DNA of 64,000 bases. It comes from an uncultured Candidatus Puniceispirillum sp. (GTDB lineage Bacteria > Pseudomonadota > Alphaproteobacteria > Puniceispirillales > Puniceispirillaceae). Position 1 is the first letter of the stretch. Each line of letters starts with the position of its first letter. Shown here in pieces: positions 39,003-50,008 of this stretch. Under the pieces are notes generated by a model, which was not told the DNA's origin, did not search any database, and saw only the letters and a list, made by a program, of their open reading frames with translations. The stretch is from contig CAJJBY010000008.1 in assembly GCA_905182545.1 (NCBI GenBank), forward strand, positions 62,001 to 126,000. Reading direction: 5' to 3'. A program made the translations under genes and the position numbers.

Positions 39003-39470
39003 TTATTCGCCAGCAAGCGTTGTGGCAATTGATTTCACCATTTTGGCAATCCGCTTGCGTACCGCCGGCTTTTCGATGGTGTAATATGTTCGCACCAATT
39101 CCAGCGTTTCACGCCGCGCCATTGGATCTTTTATTTGGTCGCCATTCAACGCGCCCGCACTATCGCCACGACTGATCCAGCGTGGTGAACTGCGCATTGT
39201 GCCTTCCGACATATCATCGAAAAAATAGCTGATTGGCACATCAAGAATTTGACTGATATCCCACAGCCGTGATGCGCTGATCCGGTTTGCGCCACGCTCA
39301 TATTTCTGCACTTGCTGAACGGTAACATTAAGCTCGGCGCCAAGCTGTTCTTGGCTCATGCCATGAAGCGTACGGCGCAGACGCACGCGCTTGCCAAATT
39401 GCATATCAATTGCATTATTATTGGTAATACGGAAGTTTTGTTCGACGATATCATCCTTTGAGACAGGCAT
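39003..39470 (-). CDS. XRE-family helix-turn-helix transcriptional regulator
   Basis: A 155-residue regulator with one HTH_3 domain at about residues 27-82: FGKRVRLRRTLHGMSQEQLGAEL, VTVQQVQKYERGANRISASRLW, ISQILDVPISYFFDDM. This sequence type (long C-terminal tail ending in VRTYYTIEKPAVRKRIAKMVKSIA, key Y-Y-x-I) is a conserved single-domain regulator in Alphaproteobacteria, often near housekeeping genes; its targets are not evident. The C-terminal helix could mediate dimerisation. It stands between xseB (33 bases downstream) and pip. Confidence 0.88.
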   Translation of the reverse strand: MPVSKDDIVEQNFRITNNNAIDMQFGKRVRLRRTLHGMSQEQLGAELNVTVQQVQKYERGANRISASRLWDISQILDVPISYFFDDMSEGTMRSSPRWISRGDSAGALNGDQIKDPMARRETLELVRTYYTIEKPAVRKRIAKMVKSIATTLAGE

Positions 39471-39604
39471 AAAAAGTCACCTCTATTCCAAGAAAGGCAA
39501 AAACCACCAACGCAAACCAGCCATTTTGATTAAGCCAGATTGCCCTCGGCGGTATCATATGCCGCTTTAATGAAATTGTGACAGTATCGACAACAGGAAT
39601 TTGG

Positions 39605-40546
39605 CTAGATTTCTTCAAGCGCCGCCATAAGCGCATGCGCAATGCCGCTTTCAAAGGTCGAATGACCCGCAGCATCAATGATTTCCAATTTGGCTTTGCG
39701 ACCCCATTTCGCCGCTAGACGGCTTGCCGTAATCGGGGGGCAAATAACATCATGTCGTCCTTGAACGATGGTTGCTGGCAAATGCGCAATCCGCCCAACA
39801 TTATCCATGATGTGATTATTGGGCATAAAGCAGTCATTCATAAAATAATGCGCCTCAATCCGCGCCATCGTCAAGGCACCCACCCCGCCCATATGGCGGT
39901 TTCCGGCGCGCAAGGTTGAACAGGAGGTTTCATAAGAAGCCCAAAATTCAGCCGCCTTTTGATGAATAGCCGGATCAGAGTCAATCAAGCGTTTGAAATA
40001 ATTTGTCAGCAAATCACCGCGTTCAGCCGCATCAAGATGGCCTGTAAACCGGTCATGGGCTTCGGGGAAAAACCGCCCCATATCATTCAAGAACCAATCA
40101 ACTTCGGCGCGCGTGCCAAGAAAGATACCACGCAGAATAAGCCCGGCGACATGTTCAGGATAGGCAATCGCATAAGCAAGCGCCAAGGTGCTTCCCCATG
40201 AGCCACCAAATAAAACGAATTTGTCGATGTTCAGCGATTTGCGAAGCGCCTCGATATCCCCAATCAGCGCATCGGTCTGATTATCGTCAAGGCTGGCATA
40301 TGGGCGTGATTGCCCACAGCCTCTTTGGTCAAACAGCACCACATGAAACCGCTTTGGATCAAACAGCCGCCGATGCGCCGGTGCAATTCCTGCCCCTGGC
40401 CCACCATGCAAAAACAGCAAAGGCTGGCCATCTAAATTGCCACATTGCTCATAATAGATTTCATGCTTGTCAAGTTGTAGAAAGCCGCTTCGGAACGGTA
40501 TTGCCGGGGGAAATAATTCACGCTCCTGAATAAACGCATTTACCAT
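39605..40546 (-). CDS. pip: Proline iminopeptidase (alpha/beta hydrolase, S33)
   Basis: Releases N-terminal proline from peptides. From ATG 40546 the product is 313 residues: ERELFPPAIPFRSGFLQLDKHEIYYEQCGN, oxyanion motif LFLHGGPGAGIAPAHRRLFDP, VVLFDQRGCGQSRP, nucleophile GGSWGSTLALAYA, and the late acid/histidine regions GRHDVICPP and DAAGHSTFE. All catalytic elements are present. The frame is open another 23 codons upstream, but that part is not family-like. The gene is separate from its neighbours; the terminator of carD lies just upstream. Confidence 0.93.
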   Translation of the reverse strand: MVNAFIQERELFPPAIPFRSGFLQLDKHEIYYEQCGNLDGQPLLFLHGGPGAGIAPAHRRLFDPKRFHVVLFDQRGCGQSRPYASLDDNQTDALIGDIEALRKSLNIDKFVLFGGSWGSTLALAYAIAYPEHVAGLILRGIFLGTRAEVDWFLNDMGRFFPEAHDRFTGHLDAAERGDLLTNYFKRLIDSDPAIHQKAAEFWASYETSCSTLRAGNRHMGGVGALTMARIEAHYFMNDCFMPNNHIMDNVGRIAHLPATIVQGRHDVICPPITASRLAAKWGRKAKLEIIDAAGHSTFESGIAHALMAALEEI

Positions 40547-40584
40547 GACAAGACCCCATTCAAAGCATTCACAACCCGACGCGG

Positions 40585-40609
40585 CAAAACGGGCAGCCAA
40601 GCTGCCCGT
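40585..40609 (-). terminator. Intrinsic terminator after carD
   Basis: Perfect 9-bp stem ACGGGCAGC/GCTGCCCGT with a 3-base loop. On the minus strand it is followed directly by four T (plus-strand AAAAC at 40585-40589). It is about 65 bases past the carD stop. Confidence 0.85.
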
Positions 40610-40672
40610 ATGCAAAATTGACCGACTGGCAAAACCCGATTGGCATAAATGACATCATGCCGGATCGAAATG

Positions 40673-41176
40673 CTAGGCAGCGTCCATAAGATCTTCAAGA
40701 CGAAGCGCCGCCGCATCCTGATCAATTTTTTCAATGGCCGCAAATTCACGGGCCAAACGCTCAAGCGCGGCCTGATACATTTGCCGCTCGGAATAGGATT
40801 GCTCGGATTGGTTGGTGCGGCGGTGAAGATCGCGCACAACCTCGGCAATTGATACCGGATCGCCTGATTTGATTTTTGTTTCATATTCTTGCGCACGACG
40901 CGACCACATGGTGCGGCGCACTTTGGCTTTGCCCTGCAATGTGGTGATGGCTTGTTCCATTTGTTTTTTCGAACTCAAAGTCCGCAAACCAAGGCCACGC
41001 GCTTTTTCCATTGGCACCCGCAATGTCATGCGATCATGCTCGAAGCGCACAACCAGCATTTCGAGCTTCATACCGGCAACTTCACGCTCTTCAGCACCCA
41101 AGATTCGGCCAACACCATGTGTTGGATAAACAACAAAATCGCCCTCTTCGAACGAACTCTCACTTTTTCGTGCCAT
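40673..41176 (-). CDS. carD: CarD family transcriptional regulator
   Basis: RNA-polymerase-binding regulator (CarD/CdnL type) that stabilises open complexes. The 167-residue product starts at ATG 41176 with a GGGAG five bases upstream. N-terminal Tudor-like RNAP-interaction domain: FEEGDFVVYPTHGVGRILGAEEREVAGMKLEMLVVRF (key: G-D-x-V-V-Y-P-x-H-G-V-G). The helical DNA-binding C-terminus holds WSRRAQEYETKIKSGDPVSIAEVVRDLHRR. It is next to fdxA, a pairing widespread in Alphaproteobacteria, and is followed by a strong terminator. Confidence 0.95.
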   Translation of the reverse strand: MARKSESSFEEGDFVVYPTHGVGRILGAEEREVAGMKLEMLVVRFEHDRMTLRVPMEKARGLGLRTLSSKKQMEQAITTLQGKAKVRRTMWSRRAQEYETKIKSGDPVSIAEVVRDLHRRTNQSEQSYSERQMYQAALERLAREFAAIEKIDQDAAALRLEDLMDAA

Positions 41177-41422
41177 ATTCTCCCTCAGCGCCGCAGCCAA
41201 CAAAGCTTGTTTGCTTGCCGCCAGCCTTTAAAAAACAATTCATGACAAAGATGATGCGTTGGCCAAAGCCTGTATCAATAAACAACAGAACCAGAACGCA
41301 GGCCAAAACCGCGCTGCGAAACAAGCTTCATCTCTGATTTCTGTGTATAGTATAGCTTATTTTTGGGGCAAAATCAATCATCTGGCCATAATCACGGTCA
41401 GGCCGTGGCTTGCAGCCAAAAT

Positions 41423-41761
41423 TTAGGCGCCCTTACCTGGTGCCTTGCTGAAATATTTGTCAAATTTGCCAGTCTCATCCTGCATTTTTTCAGCTTCGGG
41501 CATGGCATCGATCTTTTGCCCGATATTCGGCCAGATTTCTGACATTTCGCGATTTAGCTCAAGCCATTTTTCAGCTTCAGGCTCTGAATCAGGCAGAATT
41601 GCTTCAGGCGGGCATTCTGGCTCGCACACGCCGCAGTCAATGCACTCATCGGGATGGATAACCAGCATATTCTTGCCCTCATAGAAACAATCGACAGGGC
41701 ATACCTCAACACAATCAGTGTATTTGCAATTGATACAGTTATCATTGACGATATAGGTCAT
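41423..41761 (-). CDS. fdxA: Seven-iron (3Fe-4S/4Fe-4S) ferredoxin FdxA
   Basis: Small electron carrier. The 112-residue protein has the N-terminal pattern [28 protein letters not shown], and the second cluster set [16 protein letters not shown], i.e. cysteines for one 3Fe-4S and one 4Fe-4S cluster as in Azotobacter FdI-like FdxA. The C-terminal extension ([20 protein letters not shown]) is also family-typical. The frame extends upstream to 41818, but the ATG at 41761 gives the canonical N-terminus. Confidence 0.95.
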   Translation of the reverse strand: MTYIVNDNCINCKYTDCVEVCPVDCFYEGKNMLVIHPDECIDCGVCEPECPPEAILPDSEPEAEKWLELNREMSEIWPNIGQKIDAMPEAEKMQDETGKFDKYFSKAPGKGA

Positions 41762-41851
41762 TCGCGGCCTAGCTCCTCTAAATAATTTTGTTAAAAAGCC
41801 AGAATGAAACTGAGTCAAACTCGCTTTTTTATCTGTCTATCGCAGATGCGG

Positions 41852-42316
41852 CTAATCGGCAAGACCAAGACGGTTTTGCGCGCGTTTTGCCGCCATTCCC
41901 GATTGCACATCATCAATATATAACAATCCGGCAAGCCGCCGCATCAATTGCGATTCATGCGAATCCAACTGCTTGTCGGCAAGCACCACCATCCAGATCA
42001 TTTCCAGAATGATAATCCGGTCATCCATTTCGGTTTCGGTACGGATCTGGCGAACAAGGCTGTGAATTTCAATGCGCGAATCATGCGCTGCAATCGCCTC
42101 ATCAAGAAGGCTCTTTGCCTTATCATCCGCAAGTTCAAGCTGTTCGGTCAATAAATGCAGAATACCGTCGCGTTCGGCATCATCAAGATCGCCATCTGCC
42201 ATACCCGCCTCGACAAGAAGCGCGGTGATGGTGGTTACAAAGGCCTCATCCTCACATGGCACAGCCGTGCCGCCATCTGAAAATCCTTTAACCCATTCAG
42301 AAAATTGATTTAACAT
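41852..42316 (-). CDS. TerB-family tellurite-resistance-like protein
   Basis: A 154-residue helical protein of the TerB/DjlA-N family, function unknown; family members bind metal at acidic helices. Visible: ALLVEAGMADGDLDDAERDGIL and the second half IIILEMIWMVVLADKQLDSHESQLMRRLAGLL, the two TerB repeats with conserved acidic positions. It begins one base before the S4 gene's stop region (its ATG at 42316 abuts the S4 stop at 42317), so the two are cotranscribed. This gene usually sits in the helicase-S4-fdxA-carD neighbourhood of Alphaproteobacteria; tellurite resistance itself should not be assumed. Confidence 0.88.
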   Translation of the reverse strand: MLNQFSEWVKGFSDGGTAVPCEDEAFVTTITALLVEAGMADGDLDDAERDGILHLLTEQLELADDKAKSLLDEAIAAHDSRIEIHSLVRQIRTETEMDDRIIILEMIWMVVLADKQLDSHESQLMRRLAGLLYIDDVQSGMAAKRAQNRLGLAD

Positions 42317-42733
42317 TTAATCCTCATCACTTTCTATTCCTGTTTTCAGCCGATCAGTTTCCCGACGCTGACGTTTTGTTGGCCGCCCACTGCCTTTGCC
42401 ACGCGCCTCAAATTCAGGCGGTTTGGTTTTTGCCGCCTTGCGAGGCGTTGCCTCAACCAGCGCCAGATCTTCAAACAGCAATGCCGCTTCGGGCGCTGGC
42501 CCACGGCGGGTGCCAATCGCCACAACTTTAATCACCCGCACCCGATCGCCCTGAACAAAGGTCAAGACCTGCCCGCATAGGGCTTGGCGGTGCGGTTTTG
42601 TCATCACCTGACCATCTAGCCGGAAACGCCCTGCCGAAATGGCCTTGCTGGCGGCGCTTCGGGTTTTGAAAAAACGCGCATACCACAGCCATTTATCCAG
42701 CCTTATGACTGTTTCTGGCGCGCCAGCATTCAT
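42317..42733 (-). CDS. S4-domain RNA-binding protein (HslR/Hsp15-like)
   Basis: A 138-residue protein with one S4 domain at the N-terminus: IRLDKWLWYARFFKTRSAASKAISAGRFRLDGQVM (key: R-L-D-K-W-L-W-x-A-R-x-x-K-T-R). This matches Hsp15/HslR, which in E. coli binds stalled 50S subunits carrying peptidyl-tRNA. The C-terminus is a basic, disordered tail (GKGSGRPTKRQRRETDR). It starts 4 bases after the helicase stop and abuts the TerB gene, forming a helicase-S4-TerB transcription unit. Confidence 0.9.
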   Translation of the reverse strand: MNAGAPETVIRLDKWLWYARFFKTRSAASKAISAGRFRLDGQVMTKPHRQALCGQVLTFVQGDRVRVIKVVAIGTRRGPAPEAALLFEDLALVEATPRKAAKTKPPEFEARGKGSGRPTKRQRRETDRLKTGIESDED

Positions 42734-42737
42734 TGGC

Positions 42738-45525
42738 CTAGGCTTTTGTTTTCAAAGCAGCCAAAACAGCAAAAGGTGAATTGGGATCAGGCTGTTTTTC
42801 GGCTTGGCGGCGCTGGTCGGATTGCGGCTTGCCACCTGCCGATTTTGGCTTTCGATTTTGCGCATTGCGATCATCTTTTGGCTTTGTCCCGCGGCGCTGA
42901 TTTGGCGCTGGCGCTTTATCGGTGCGCGGTGGACGTGCCTTGCGCTTGCGCTCAAAAATCTGCAATGCCGGTTTTTCCGGATCTTCAGCCGCTTCTTCAC
43001 CAACGATCACACAGCCAAGATCAAGCAGCATCTGCGCCATTTGTTCACGCGTTGCCCCTGCTAAAGACAACATGTCTTCAGCAATTTTAAACTGGCCTTG
43101 GCGTGCCGCAACACGAACCAGCATCGCAACACGTTCAACCATATCAACCCGCATCACGCGCTGACCAAGCCGCCGGTACCCAACCGCCAACCAATAGGCA
43201 TCAGGAACATCGGCAATCGCATCAATGGCAACACGCCCTGCCGGTGGCGGCGCACCCTCATAAAAGGCACCATTGGCGAGGCTGAAAAGCAGGCTTCGCA
43301 ATTCAATCTGTGCCGGTTTTAACAATTCGGGCATATAAACAGTCTCAACGCCGAACCGAAGCCCAAAACGCGCCAAGCGCGGCTTATCGCTTTCCTGCAT
43401 GGAACGGATCAAATGGCCAATCTCAGGCAGTCGGAACCGATCCAAGACGTTCATATAGAATAAAGGCAATGCCCTTGGCAGCACCACTAAGGCTGATTGG
43501 CGCCTTATCTTGGGGCGCATCGGCAGCAGGCGCAGCACAGGCATCGCAGCAGGGATCGGCAACAGGCGCATCGGCTGGCACTACCGCAGATTTTGGTTCT
43601 GTTTTGGGTTTATGATCACCAACAGGCGCGGCATCGGGTGTTTCCAGAATAATCAACCGGCCTAAAATCGTTTCGACATGTGCGGCGTTGAAACTCACCA
43701 AACGCTGGGCCATTCTCTGGGTCTGATCGATTGATAACAGATCACTGGCCACAAGTTCGGGGCGCGGCACATAAAGACCGTCACCTTTGACAAGCCGCGC
43801 AACCTCGGCTTCACGCCATTTCACAACACCATCAGCGCCAAGCCGGAATGCCGGATCAGCCGATGCCACAAAAGCACGAACCCGACGTTCAATCTCGTCA
43901 GGAAGACCGCGCCGTGCAGCCGCTAGAATGGGAGCTTTATCTTCGCCATCGGCAAGTGTCGGATGAAAGGTAAAACCGTCAAGCCGTCCGACCTCCTCAC
44001 CTTCAACAAGAACCGTGCCATCATCTTTTACAGAGGCAATCAAATTTTTCGTTTCCTTCAATCTTCTACTCAAATGCGCGGCACGTTTATCCACAAATCG
44101 TTCGGACAGCCTGCCGTGCAGGCAATCTGACAGCCTATCTTCAATTGACCGGGCATGATCCTGCCATTCGATGGGGCTGTCTGTCCAGTCAGAACGGTGT
44201 GTGATGTATGTCCAAGTACGAATATAGGCAAGTCGCGTCATTAATGTATCAATATCGCCATCAATCCGGTCAAGCTGCGCCATCGCTTTCGCAACCATAT
44301 CATTGCCAAGCACGCCTTTGGCCACAAGCGTCAGAAAAATGTTGGCAAGCATGTCATAATGGTTTTCATGAAGGCTTTGCCGGAAATCAGGAATCGACGC
44401 GACAGCCCACAGCAAGCGTACATCACGCGCACCAGACACCGCATCACGAATTTCAGCACGGCTGGCAAGCGCTGTTAGCGCCTGATGGTCAAGCGCATCA
44501 CCTTTGCGAAACAGAAACGGCAATGGCGGCGGCGCCTCAAGCGAGCCAAGCAATTGATCAATCGATGAAAAGGCAAGATCACGGCTTCGCCAGTAAAAAG
44601 CCCGAAGCGGGGCAAAGCGATGCTGTTCAATCGCATCAATCATCTCAGGTTCAAGCGCGTGACATCCATCCGTAACGCCGAAACTGCCATCATTCATATG
44701 ACGACCAGCCCGACCAGCGATTTGCGCCATTTCCGATGGCAATAGCTTGCGCATTTGCCGCCCGTCAAATTTCATATCAGCCGACAAGGCCACATGTCCA
44801 AGATCAAGATTCAGCCCCATCCCAATCGCATCTGTGGCAATCAGAAAATCAACATCACCATTTTGATATAGTTCGACCTGTGCATTGCGTGTGCGCGGGC
44901 TTAGCCGGCCCATAACCACCGCCGCCCCGCCGCGCTGGCGTTTCACGAATTCGGCAATCTGGTAAACATCGGCCGCGCTAAAGGCAACAATTGCACTTCG
45001 GCGCGGAAGACGCGTCAGTTTTTTCGGGCCAGCATAGGCAAGCTTCGACATGCGATCACGAAATTCAAATTTCGCGTCAGGTAATAATGCCTTCAGCAAG
45101 GGCGCAGCCGTTTCCGCCCCCATGAACATTGTTTCAAATGCCCCTCTTGCATGCAGAATCCGGTCAGTAAAAACATGACCACGTTCACGGTCACCGGCAA
45201 GCTGCACCTCGTCAACGGCGACAAAATCAAACCGGCGATTGGCAAGTTCGGCATCGGCATTGGCATCAAGCGGCATCGATTCAACCGTACAGCAAAGATA
45301 GCGCGCACCGGCTGGCAAGATACGTTCTTCGCCTGTCAGCAGCCCAACCTTGCCAACGCCAAGCTTGCGAACAAGCCGGTCATAATTTTCCCGCGCCAAA
45401 AGCCGCAACGGAAAGCCGATCATGCCGCTGGCATAGCCAGTCATGCGTTCAAGCGCCAAATGGGTTTTACCGGTGTTGGTCGGGCCAAGAACCAGTGTCA
45501 GGCTTTGCGAAGAATGAATCGACAT
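42738..45525 (-). CDS. Suv3-like superfamily II helicase with long C-terminal extension, one frameshift
   Basis: Probable RNA helicase resembling mitochondrial Suv3/alphaproteobacterial 'helicase-related protein'. N-terminal RecA lobe: Walker A LGPTNTGKTHLALERM, Walker B-like VAVDEVQLAGDRERGH; second lobe: VVMGRLSPRTRNAQVELYQNGD, FLIATDAIGMGLNLDL, and QIAGRAGRHMNDGSFGVT. The first frame ends at 43423 (GIAFILYERLGSVPTA then TGA). Skipping one base gives GCC-GAG, continuing EIGHLIRSMQESDKPRLARFGLRFG with PELLKPAQIELRSLLFSLANG, the conserved C-terminal domain, and a basic tail. Total about 928 residues. GCC-TGA-G superficially recalls +1 recoding at the prfB stop, but no Shine-Dalgarno-like stimulator was seen; an extra base is more likely. 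Confidence 0.88.
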
Positions 45526-45643
45526 ATGAAACTGGTTTTTCTGTATCGCCGGAGAAAATTAGTGTTTGCCACTATAAGCAGCCCCAGCCGCGGAAATCCA
45601 GCCAAATAGCCCGCCTTTTTAGTGATAAGCCAAAACCAACATG

Positions 45644-45679
45644 AAAAACCCCGCCAGAGATGATCATGGCGAGGGTTTT
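45644..45679 (-). terminator. Intrinsic terminator of acnA
   Basis: On the minus strand, CCCTCGCCA and TGGCGGGG pair with one bulged base around a 10-base loop, followed by five T. The flanking A-run on the other side makes it potentially bidirectional. Confidence 0.85.
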
Positions 45680-45746
45680 GAAACATAACAGGCAAGGATG
45701 CGTTGGCCCTTAACTGTTTTATTTGATGCTGATCGAAATCAGCTAG

Positions 45747-48419
45747 CTATGCCGCAAGCTGGCGAAGCACATATTGAAGAATGCCACCATTTTTGAAATA
45801 GGTTGCCTCACCATCTGTGTCGATACGCGCCAGCAGATCAATCGTCTCGCTTCGCCCATCGGCAAAGGTAAAGACCGCCTTGACCACCATGCCTGGTGTT
45901 ACCCCATTGGCAAGACCTGAAAGGCTGATCTCTTCATCGCCAGTCAAGCCCAGGGTTTCACGGCTAACACCGGTTGGAAATTGCAATGGCAAAACCCCCA
46001 TACCAATCAGATTAGACCGGTGAATCCGCTCAAAGCTCTCGACAATAACCGCCTTGATGCCAAGCAAACAGGTGCCTTTTGCGGCCCAGTCACGGCTTGA
46101 ACCAGTGCCATATTCCTTGCCACCAACAATGATCAGCGGTGTACCTTCATCAGCATAGCGTGACGCCACATCAAAAAGCGGTGCAACCTCGCCCGATGGC
46201 ACATGACGGGCAAATCCGCCTGTTGTCCCTACGGCCGCCATGTTTTTCAGCCGGATATTGGCAAAGGTACCGCGCATCATCACCTGATGATTGCCACGGC
46301 GTGCGCCAAATGAGTTGAAATCAACTGGACGAACCTGATGGTCGGTCAAGAAATCAGCAGCAGGTGTATCGCGGGCAATGCCGCCAGCTGGCGAAATATG
46401 ATCCGTCGTGATCGAGTCACCAAGAAGTGCCAGAATGCGAGCGCCAGTAATGTCACTTGCTGTTTCTGGAATTTCGCGGGTCATCCCTTCGAAATAAGGC
46501 GGATTCTGAACATAGGTCGACCCGTCATTCCAATCATAGGTAAGACCGCCAGATGTGTTGATTGCCTGCCATTCCTTGGTGCCTTCAAACACATTGGCAT
46601 AACGTGACCGGAACATTTCAGCTGAAATGACCTGATCAACAACTTTGCGGATATCCTCATTGCTTGGCCAAAGATCCTTTAGATAGACGTCATTGCCGTC
46701 CTGATCAGTGCCAAGTGGCTCGTCACTCAATACTTTGGTAACCGATCCGGCAAGCGCATAGGCCACAACCAACGGCGGTGATGCCAGATAATTAGCCGCC
46801 GCATGTGGGCTGACCCGGCCTTCAAAATTCCGGTTGCCTGACAGAACCGCGCTGACAACAAGCTCATTTTGGTCAATGGCGTTGACAATCGCTTCGTCAA
46901 GCGGGCCCGAGTTACCGATACAAGTTGTGCATCCATAACCAACCGTATTGAACCCAAGCGCGTCAAGATGCTTGGTCAAACCAGCCGCATCAAGATAGGC
47001 CGATACAACCTGGCTTCCCGGTGCAAGCGATGTTTTAACCCACGGCTTGACGGTAAGTCCCTTTTCATACGCTGCCTTGGCAACAAGACCGGCCGCCACC
47101 AGAACCGATGGGTTTGAGGTATTGGTGCATGATGTAATCGCGGCAATCATCACATCACCATCAGCGATTTTGTAATTGGCATCTGCAACCGCAACTGATT
47201 TTGGCGCTGACCGGCCGGTGCTTTCGGCCAATGTGCTGGCAAATGAGGCCGCAACACCAGGCAGGGCAACACGGTCTTGCGGACGCTTTGGTCCGGCAAG
47301 TGATGGCACAACAGTGCCAAGATCAAGTGACAATGTGTCGGTAAATTGCGGATCAGCCGCGTTTGATTCGCGCCACATGCCTTGTGCTTTTGCATAGGTT
47401 TCAACAAGCGCAACACGATCATCATCACGGCCTGTCAGACGAAGATAATTGATCGCTTCTTCGTCAATCGGGAAAAAGCCACAGGTCGCGCCATATTCAG
47501 GTGCCATATTGGCGATTGTGGCCCGGTCAGCCAAAGATAGCTGGTCAAGTCCCGGGCCAAAAAATTCAACAAATTTGCCAACAACACCGCGTTTGCGAAG
47601 CGACTCGACAATCATCAGCACCAAATCGGTGGCCGTTGCCCCTTCGGGTAATTTACCGTCAAGGCGGAAGCCAATGACATCTGGCACCAGCATCGAGATT
47701 GGCTGGCCAAGCATCGCTGCTTCGGCTTCAATACCGCCAACACCCCAGCCAAGAACAGCAAGGCCATTGACCATTGTTGTGTGACTGTCAGTGCCAACAA
47801 CCGAGTCAGGATAGGCGTAGGTTTTGCCATCTTCGTCGCGTGTCCAAACGGTTTGCGATAAAAATTCAAGATTAACCTGATGGCAAATGCCGGTTCCAGG
47901 TGGCACAACGCGAAAATTATCAAACGCGCCTGCGCCCCAACGCAAAAACTCGTAACGTTCCTTATTGCGCGAAAATTCCAACGCAACATTTTTTGCCGCA
48001 GCGTCTTTGCCGCCAGCATGGTCAACCATAACCGAATGATCAATCACCAGATCGACAGGTGACAATGGATTGATTTTTTCAGGGTTGCCGCCAATTGTCT
48101 GCATGGCATCACGCATCGCCGCCAAATCAACAACAGCAGGGACACCGGTGAAATCTTGTAGAAGAATCCGCGACGGGCGAAAGGCAATCTCGCCCTTCTG
48201 GCCGTTATCCGCCCAATTTGCCAATGCTTCAATATCAGTCTTGGTGACCGAACCACCATCTTCATTACGCAGCAGATTTTCCAGCAGAACTTTCAACGAA
48301 TAAGGCAGCTTTTCCAGCGCCGGATAGGTCTTTGCCAGCTCGGCAAGCGAATAATAGTGATATGTTTTTCCGGCTGCATCTAGGCTGGCACGGCATGCAT
48401 CGCGCAATGTCTCTGACAT
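45747..48419 (-). CDS. acnA: Aconitate hydratase AcnA
   Basis: TCA-cycle citrate/isocitrate isomerase with a labile 4Fe-4S cluster. ATG 48419, preceded by AGGAG at a proper distance, gives 890 residues. Marks: [55 protein letters not shown] (key D-S-H-T-T-M), cluster cysteines in [15 protein letters not shown] and [14 protein letters not shown], and the swivel domain with [20 protein letters not shown] and [15 protein letters not shown]. The open frame continues 89 codons upstream but that part is not AcnA. acnA divergent from ccmA is the common alphaproteobacterial order. Confidence 0.97.
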   Translation of the reverse strand: MSETLRDACRASLDAAGKTYHYYSLAELAKTYPALEKLPYSLKVLLENLLRNEDGGSVTKTDIEALANWADNGQKGEIAFRPSRILLQDFTGVPAVVDLAAMRDAMQTIGGNPEKINPLSPVDLVIDHSVMVDHAGGKDAAAKNVALEFSRNKERYEFLRWGAGAFDNFRVVPPGTGICHQVNLEFLSQTVWTRDEDGKTYAYPDSVVGTDSHTTMVNGLAVLGWGVGGIEAEAAMLGQPISMLVPDVIGFRLDGKLPEGATATDLVLMIVESLRKRGVVGKFVEFFGPGLDQLSLADRATIANMAPEYGATCGFFPIDEEAINYLRLTGRDDDRVALVETYAKAQGMWRESNAADPQFTDTLSLDLGTVVPSLAGPKRPQDRVALPGVAASFASTLAESTGRSAPKSVAVADANYKIADGDVMIAAITSCTNTSNPSVLVAAGLVAKAAYEKGLTVKPWVKTSLAPGSQVVSAYLDAAGLTKHLDALGFNTVGYGCTTCIGNSGPLDEAIVNAIDQNELVVSAVLSGNRNFEGRVSPHAAANYLASPPLVVAYALAGSVTKVLSDEPLGTDQDGNDVYLKDLWPSNEDIRKVVDQVISAEMFRSRYANVFEGTKEWQAINTSGGLTYDWNDGSTYVQNPPYFEGMTREIPETASDITGARILALLGDSITTDHISPAGGIARDTPAADFLTDHQVRPVDFNSFGARRGNHQVMMRGTFANIRLKNMAAVGTTGGFARHVPSGEVAPLFDVASRYADEGTPLIIVGGKEYGTGSSRDWAAKGTCLLGIKAVIVESFERIHRSNLIGMGVLPLQFPTGVSRETLGLTGDEEISLSGLANGVTPGMVVKAVFTFADGRSETIDLLARIDTDGEATYFKNGGILQYVLRQLAA

Positions 48420-48617
48420 GGCGTTCTCCTTTTCAAGGTCGAACCCTACAATAAAATGAAACGGCCAACTCGAGGGGTGCCTCAAATCGGTCAGAATGTT
48501 ATAGCCAAAATAACGAGAAGTTTCCAGAGGGTATTTGCGGCTTTTAACAAGGTGAAAATGACATTGCGACACCAAAGCCCCTAGACCCAAAGGGCCAAGC
48601 GCGGCTAGATAGTGGCT

Positions 48618-49268
48618 ATGACAGATAATGACCACAAAAAATCGGTACGCAAACCAGCGCCAAGCGCGGCAGATAATTGCCTGCATATTAACCAGCTAAG
48701 CGTGCATCGCGGCATGGCTTTGGTCATCAGCAATTTGTCACATCAACAAAGCGCTGGCGATATTTGCTGTTTGACCGGCCCGAACGGGGCTGGAAAATCA
48801 ACCTTGCTTCGCACGATCGCTGGCCGCCTTCCCGCTGCGGGTGGTGACATCAAATGCGCGTTGCCAATTATTTATATTGGTCATACTGATGGGTTGTCAG
48901 GCGCCATTAGCGGGCGTGAAAATCTGGCTGGCTGGGCGAAAATTAACGGGTTTTCGGCAACAGAAAATGCCATTGATACGGCGCTATCCAGTTTTGCCAC
49001 CAACCGGTTTGCCGATCTGCCAGTACGGGTTTTATCGCGCGGCCAGCGCCGCCGGTTGGCGCTTGCCCGATTGGCGCTGGCTCCAGCGAACAGCCTTTGG
49101 CTTTTGGACGAGCCTAATGCTGGCCTAGATCAGGCATCAAGCCGCATTCTTGACGAAATTGTTCAAAAACATGCAACGGCTGGTGGCATGGTGCTGGCAG
49201 CAACCCATCTTGATTTTGCCGCGGCGGCACAGCCGCGATCATTGCATTTGCCCGGGCTGGTGACATGA
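48618..49268 (+). CDS. ccmA: Heme ABC exporter ATP-binding protein CcmA
   Basis: ATPase of the CcmABCD system that loads heme on CcmE for cytochrome c maturation. The 216 residues contain Walker [18 protein letters not shown], the CcmA-typical [20 protein letters not shown], signature [15 protein letters not shown] and Walker [14 protein letters not shown]. The start is taken at ATG 48618 rather than the GTG six bases earlier. The TGA overlaps ccmB's ATG (ATGA), so ccmA and ccmB are translationally coupled. Confidence 0.94.
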   Translation: MTDNDHKKSVRKPAPSAADNCLHINQLSVHRGMALVISNLSHQQSAGDICCLTGPNGAGKSTLLRTIAGRLPAAGGDIKCALPIIYIGHTDGLSGAISGRENLAGWAKINGFSATENAIDTALSSFATNRFADLPVRVLSRGQRRRLALARLALAPANSLWLLDEPNAGLDQASSRILDEIVQKHATAGGMVLAATHLDFAAAAQPRSLHLPGLVT

Positions 49269-49936
49269 AACCGTTTTTTGCACAAATCGAACGTGATCTT
49301 CTGATCGCATGGCAGAACCGGCAAGATCTTGGGGTGATGCTGGTCTTTTTTGTGATCATCATTGCGCTTTTCCCACTGGCGATTGGCGCCAATGCAACGG
49401 TTCTTGATCCGCTTGGCGTGCCGGTGATTTGGATTGCTGCGCTGCTTGCCATACTTGCCGGATTTGACCGGCTATTTGCCCAAGATGTTCGTGATGGTTG
49501 GCTTGATCAAATCGCCCTTAGCCAGCTGGGGCTGGGCTGGTATGCGCTTGCCAAGGCCATTTCGCATTGGCTAACCGCCGGAATACCACTTTTGATCATG
49601 ACCCCGTTAATGGCGATGATGCTGAATATTCCATCGCAGCAATGGCCACCCCTTTTGATCGCCTTATTGATTGGCAGCATGGGATTGACCCTTCTTGGCG
49701 TGATCGGCGCAGCCCTTGCCGAAGGGGCGCGGCGCGGCACTGCATTGATGGCTTTATTGATCCTGCCGCTGGCGGTGCCATTGCTAATTTTTGGCACGCT
49801 TGCCTCACAAAGTGACCGCGGCATCATCAGCCCGCATCTAATGCTTTTAGGCGCCGTTTTTGCGCTGCTGTTGGCCTTGGCACCGCTGGTCGCGGCAAGC
49901 GCTTTGGAAATTGGCGAAACCGAAACCGGTCTTTGA
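49265..49936 (+). CDS. ccmB: Heme exporter protein CcmB
   Basis: Integral inner-membrane partner of CcmA, 223 residues with about six transmembrane segments: VMLVFFVIIIALFPLAIGA, VIWIAALLAILAGFDRLF, HWLTAGIPLLIMTPLMAMML, LLIALLIGSMGLTLLGVIG, TALMALLILPLAVPLLIFG and LMLLGAVFALLLALAPLVA. The family start FAQIERDLLIAWQNRQDLG and the following DRLFAQDVRDGWLDQIAL loop are diagnostic. It overlaps ccmA by four bases; ccmC begins 72 bases downstream. Confidence 0.94.
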   Translation: MKPFFAQIERDLLIAWQNRQDLGVMLVFFVIIIALFPLAIGANATVLDPLGVPVIWIAALLAILAGFDRLFAQDVRDGWLDQIALSQLGLGWYALAKAISHWLTAGIPLLIMTPLMAMMLNIPSQQWPPLLIALLIGSMGLTLLGVIGAALAEGARRGTALMALLILPLAVPLLIFGTLASQSDRGIISPHLMLLGAVFALLLALAPLVAASALEIGETETGL

Positions 49937-50008
49937 AATTAATGAACACAACCATTCAGCAATCAAGCAACTTTTCACCAACGGAAAAACAGGATATATC
50001 TCGCCATT

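Noticed and set aside
41852-42316. Tellurite resistance determinant
   Set aside because: Only the TerB-like fold is present, without terC/terD/terE; it lies in a housekeeping cluster.
42738-43571. Separate 277-residue gene downstream of the helicase
   Set aside because: Its sequence is the conserved C-terminal domain of the helicase, displaced by one base.
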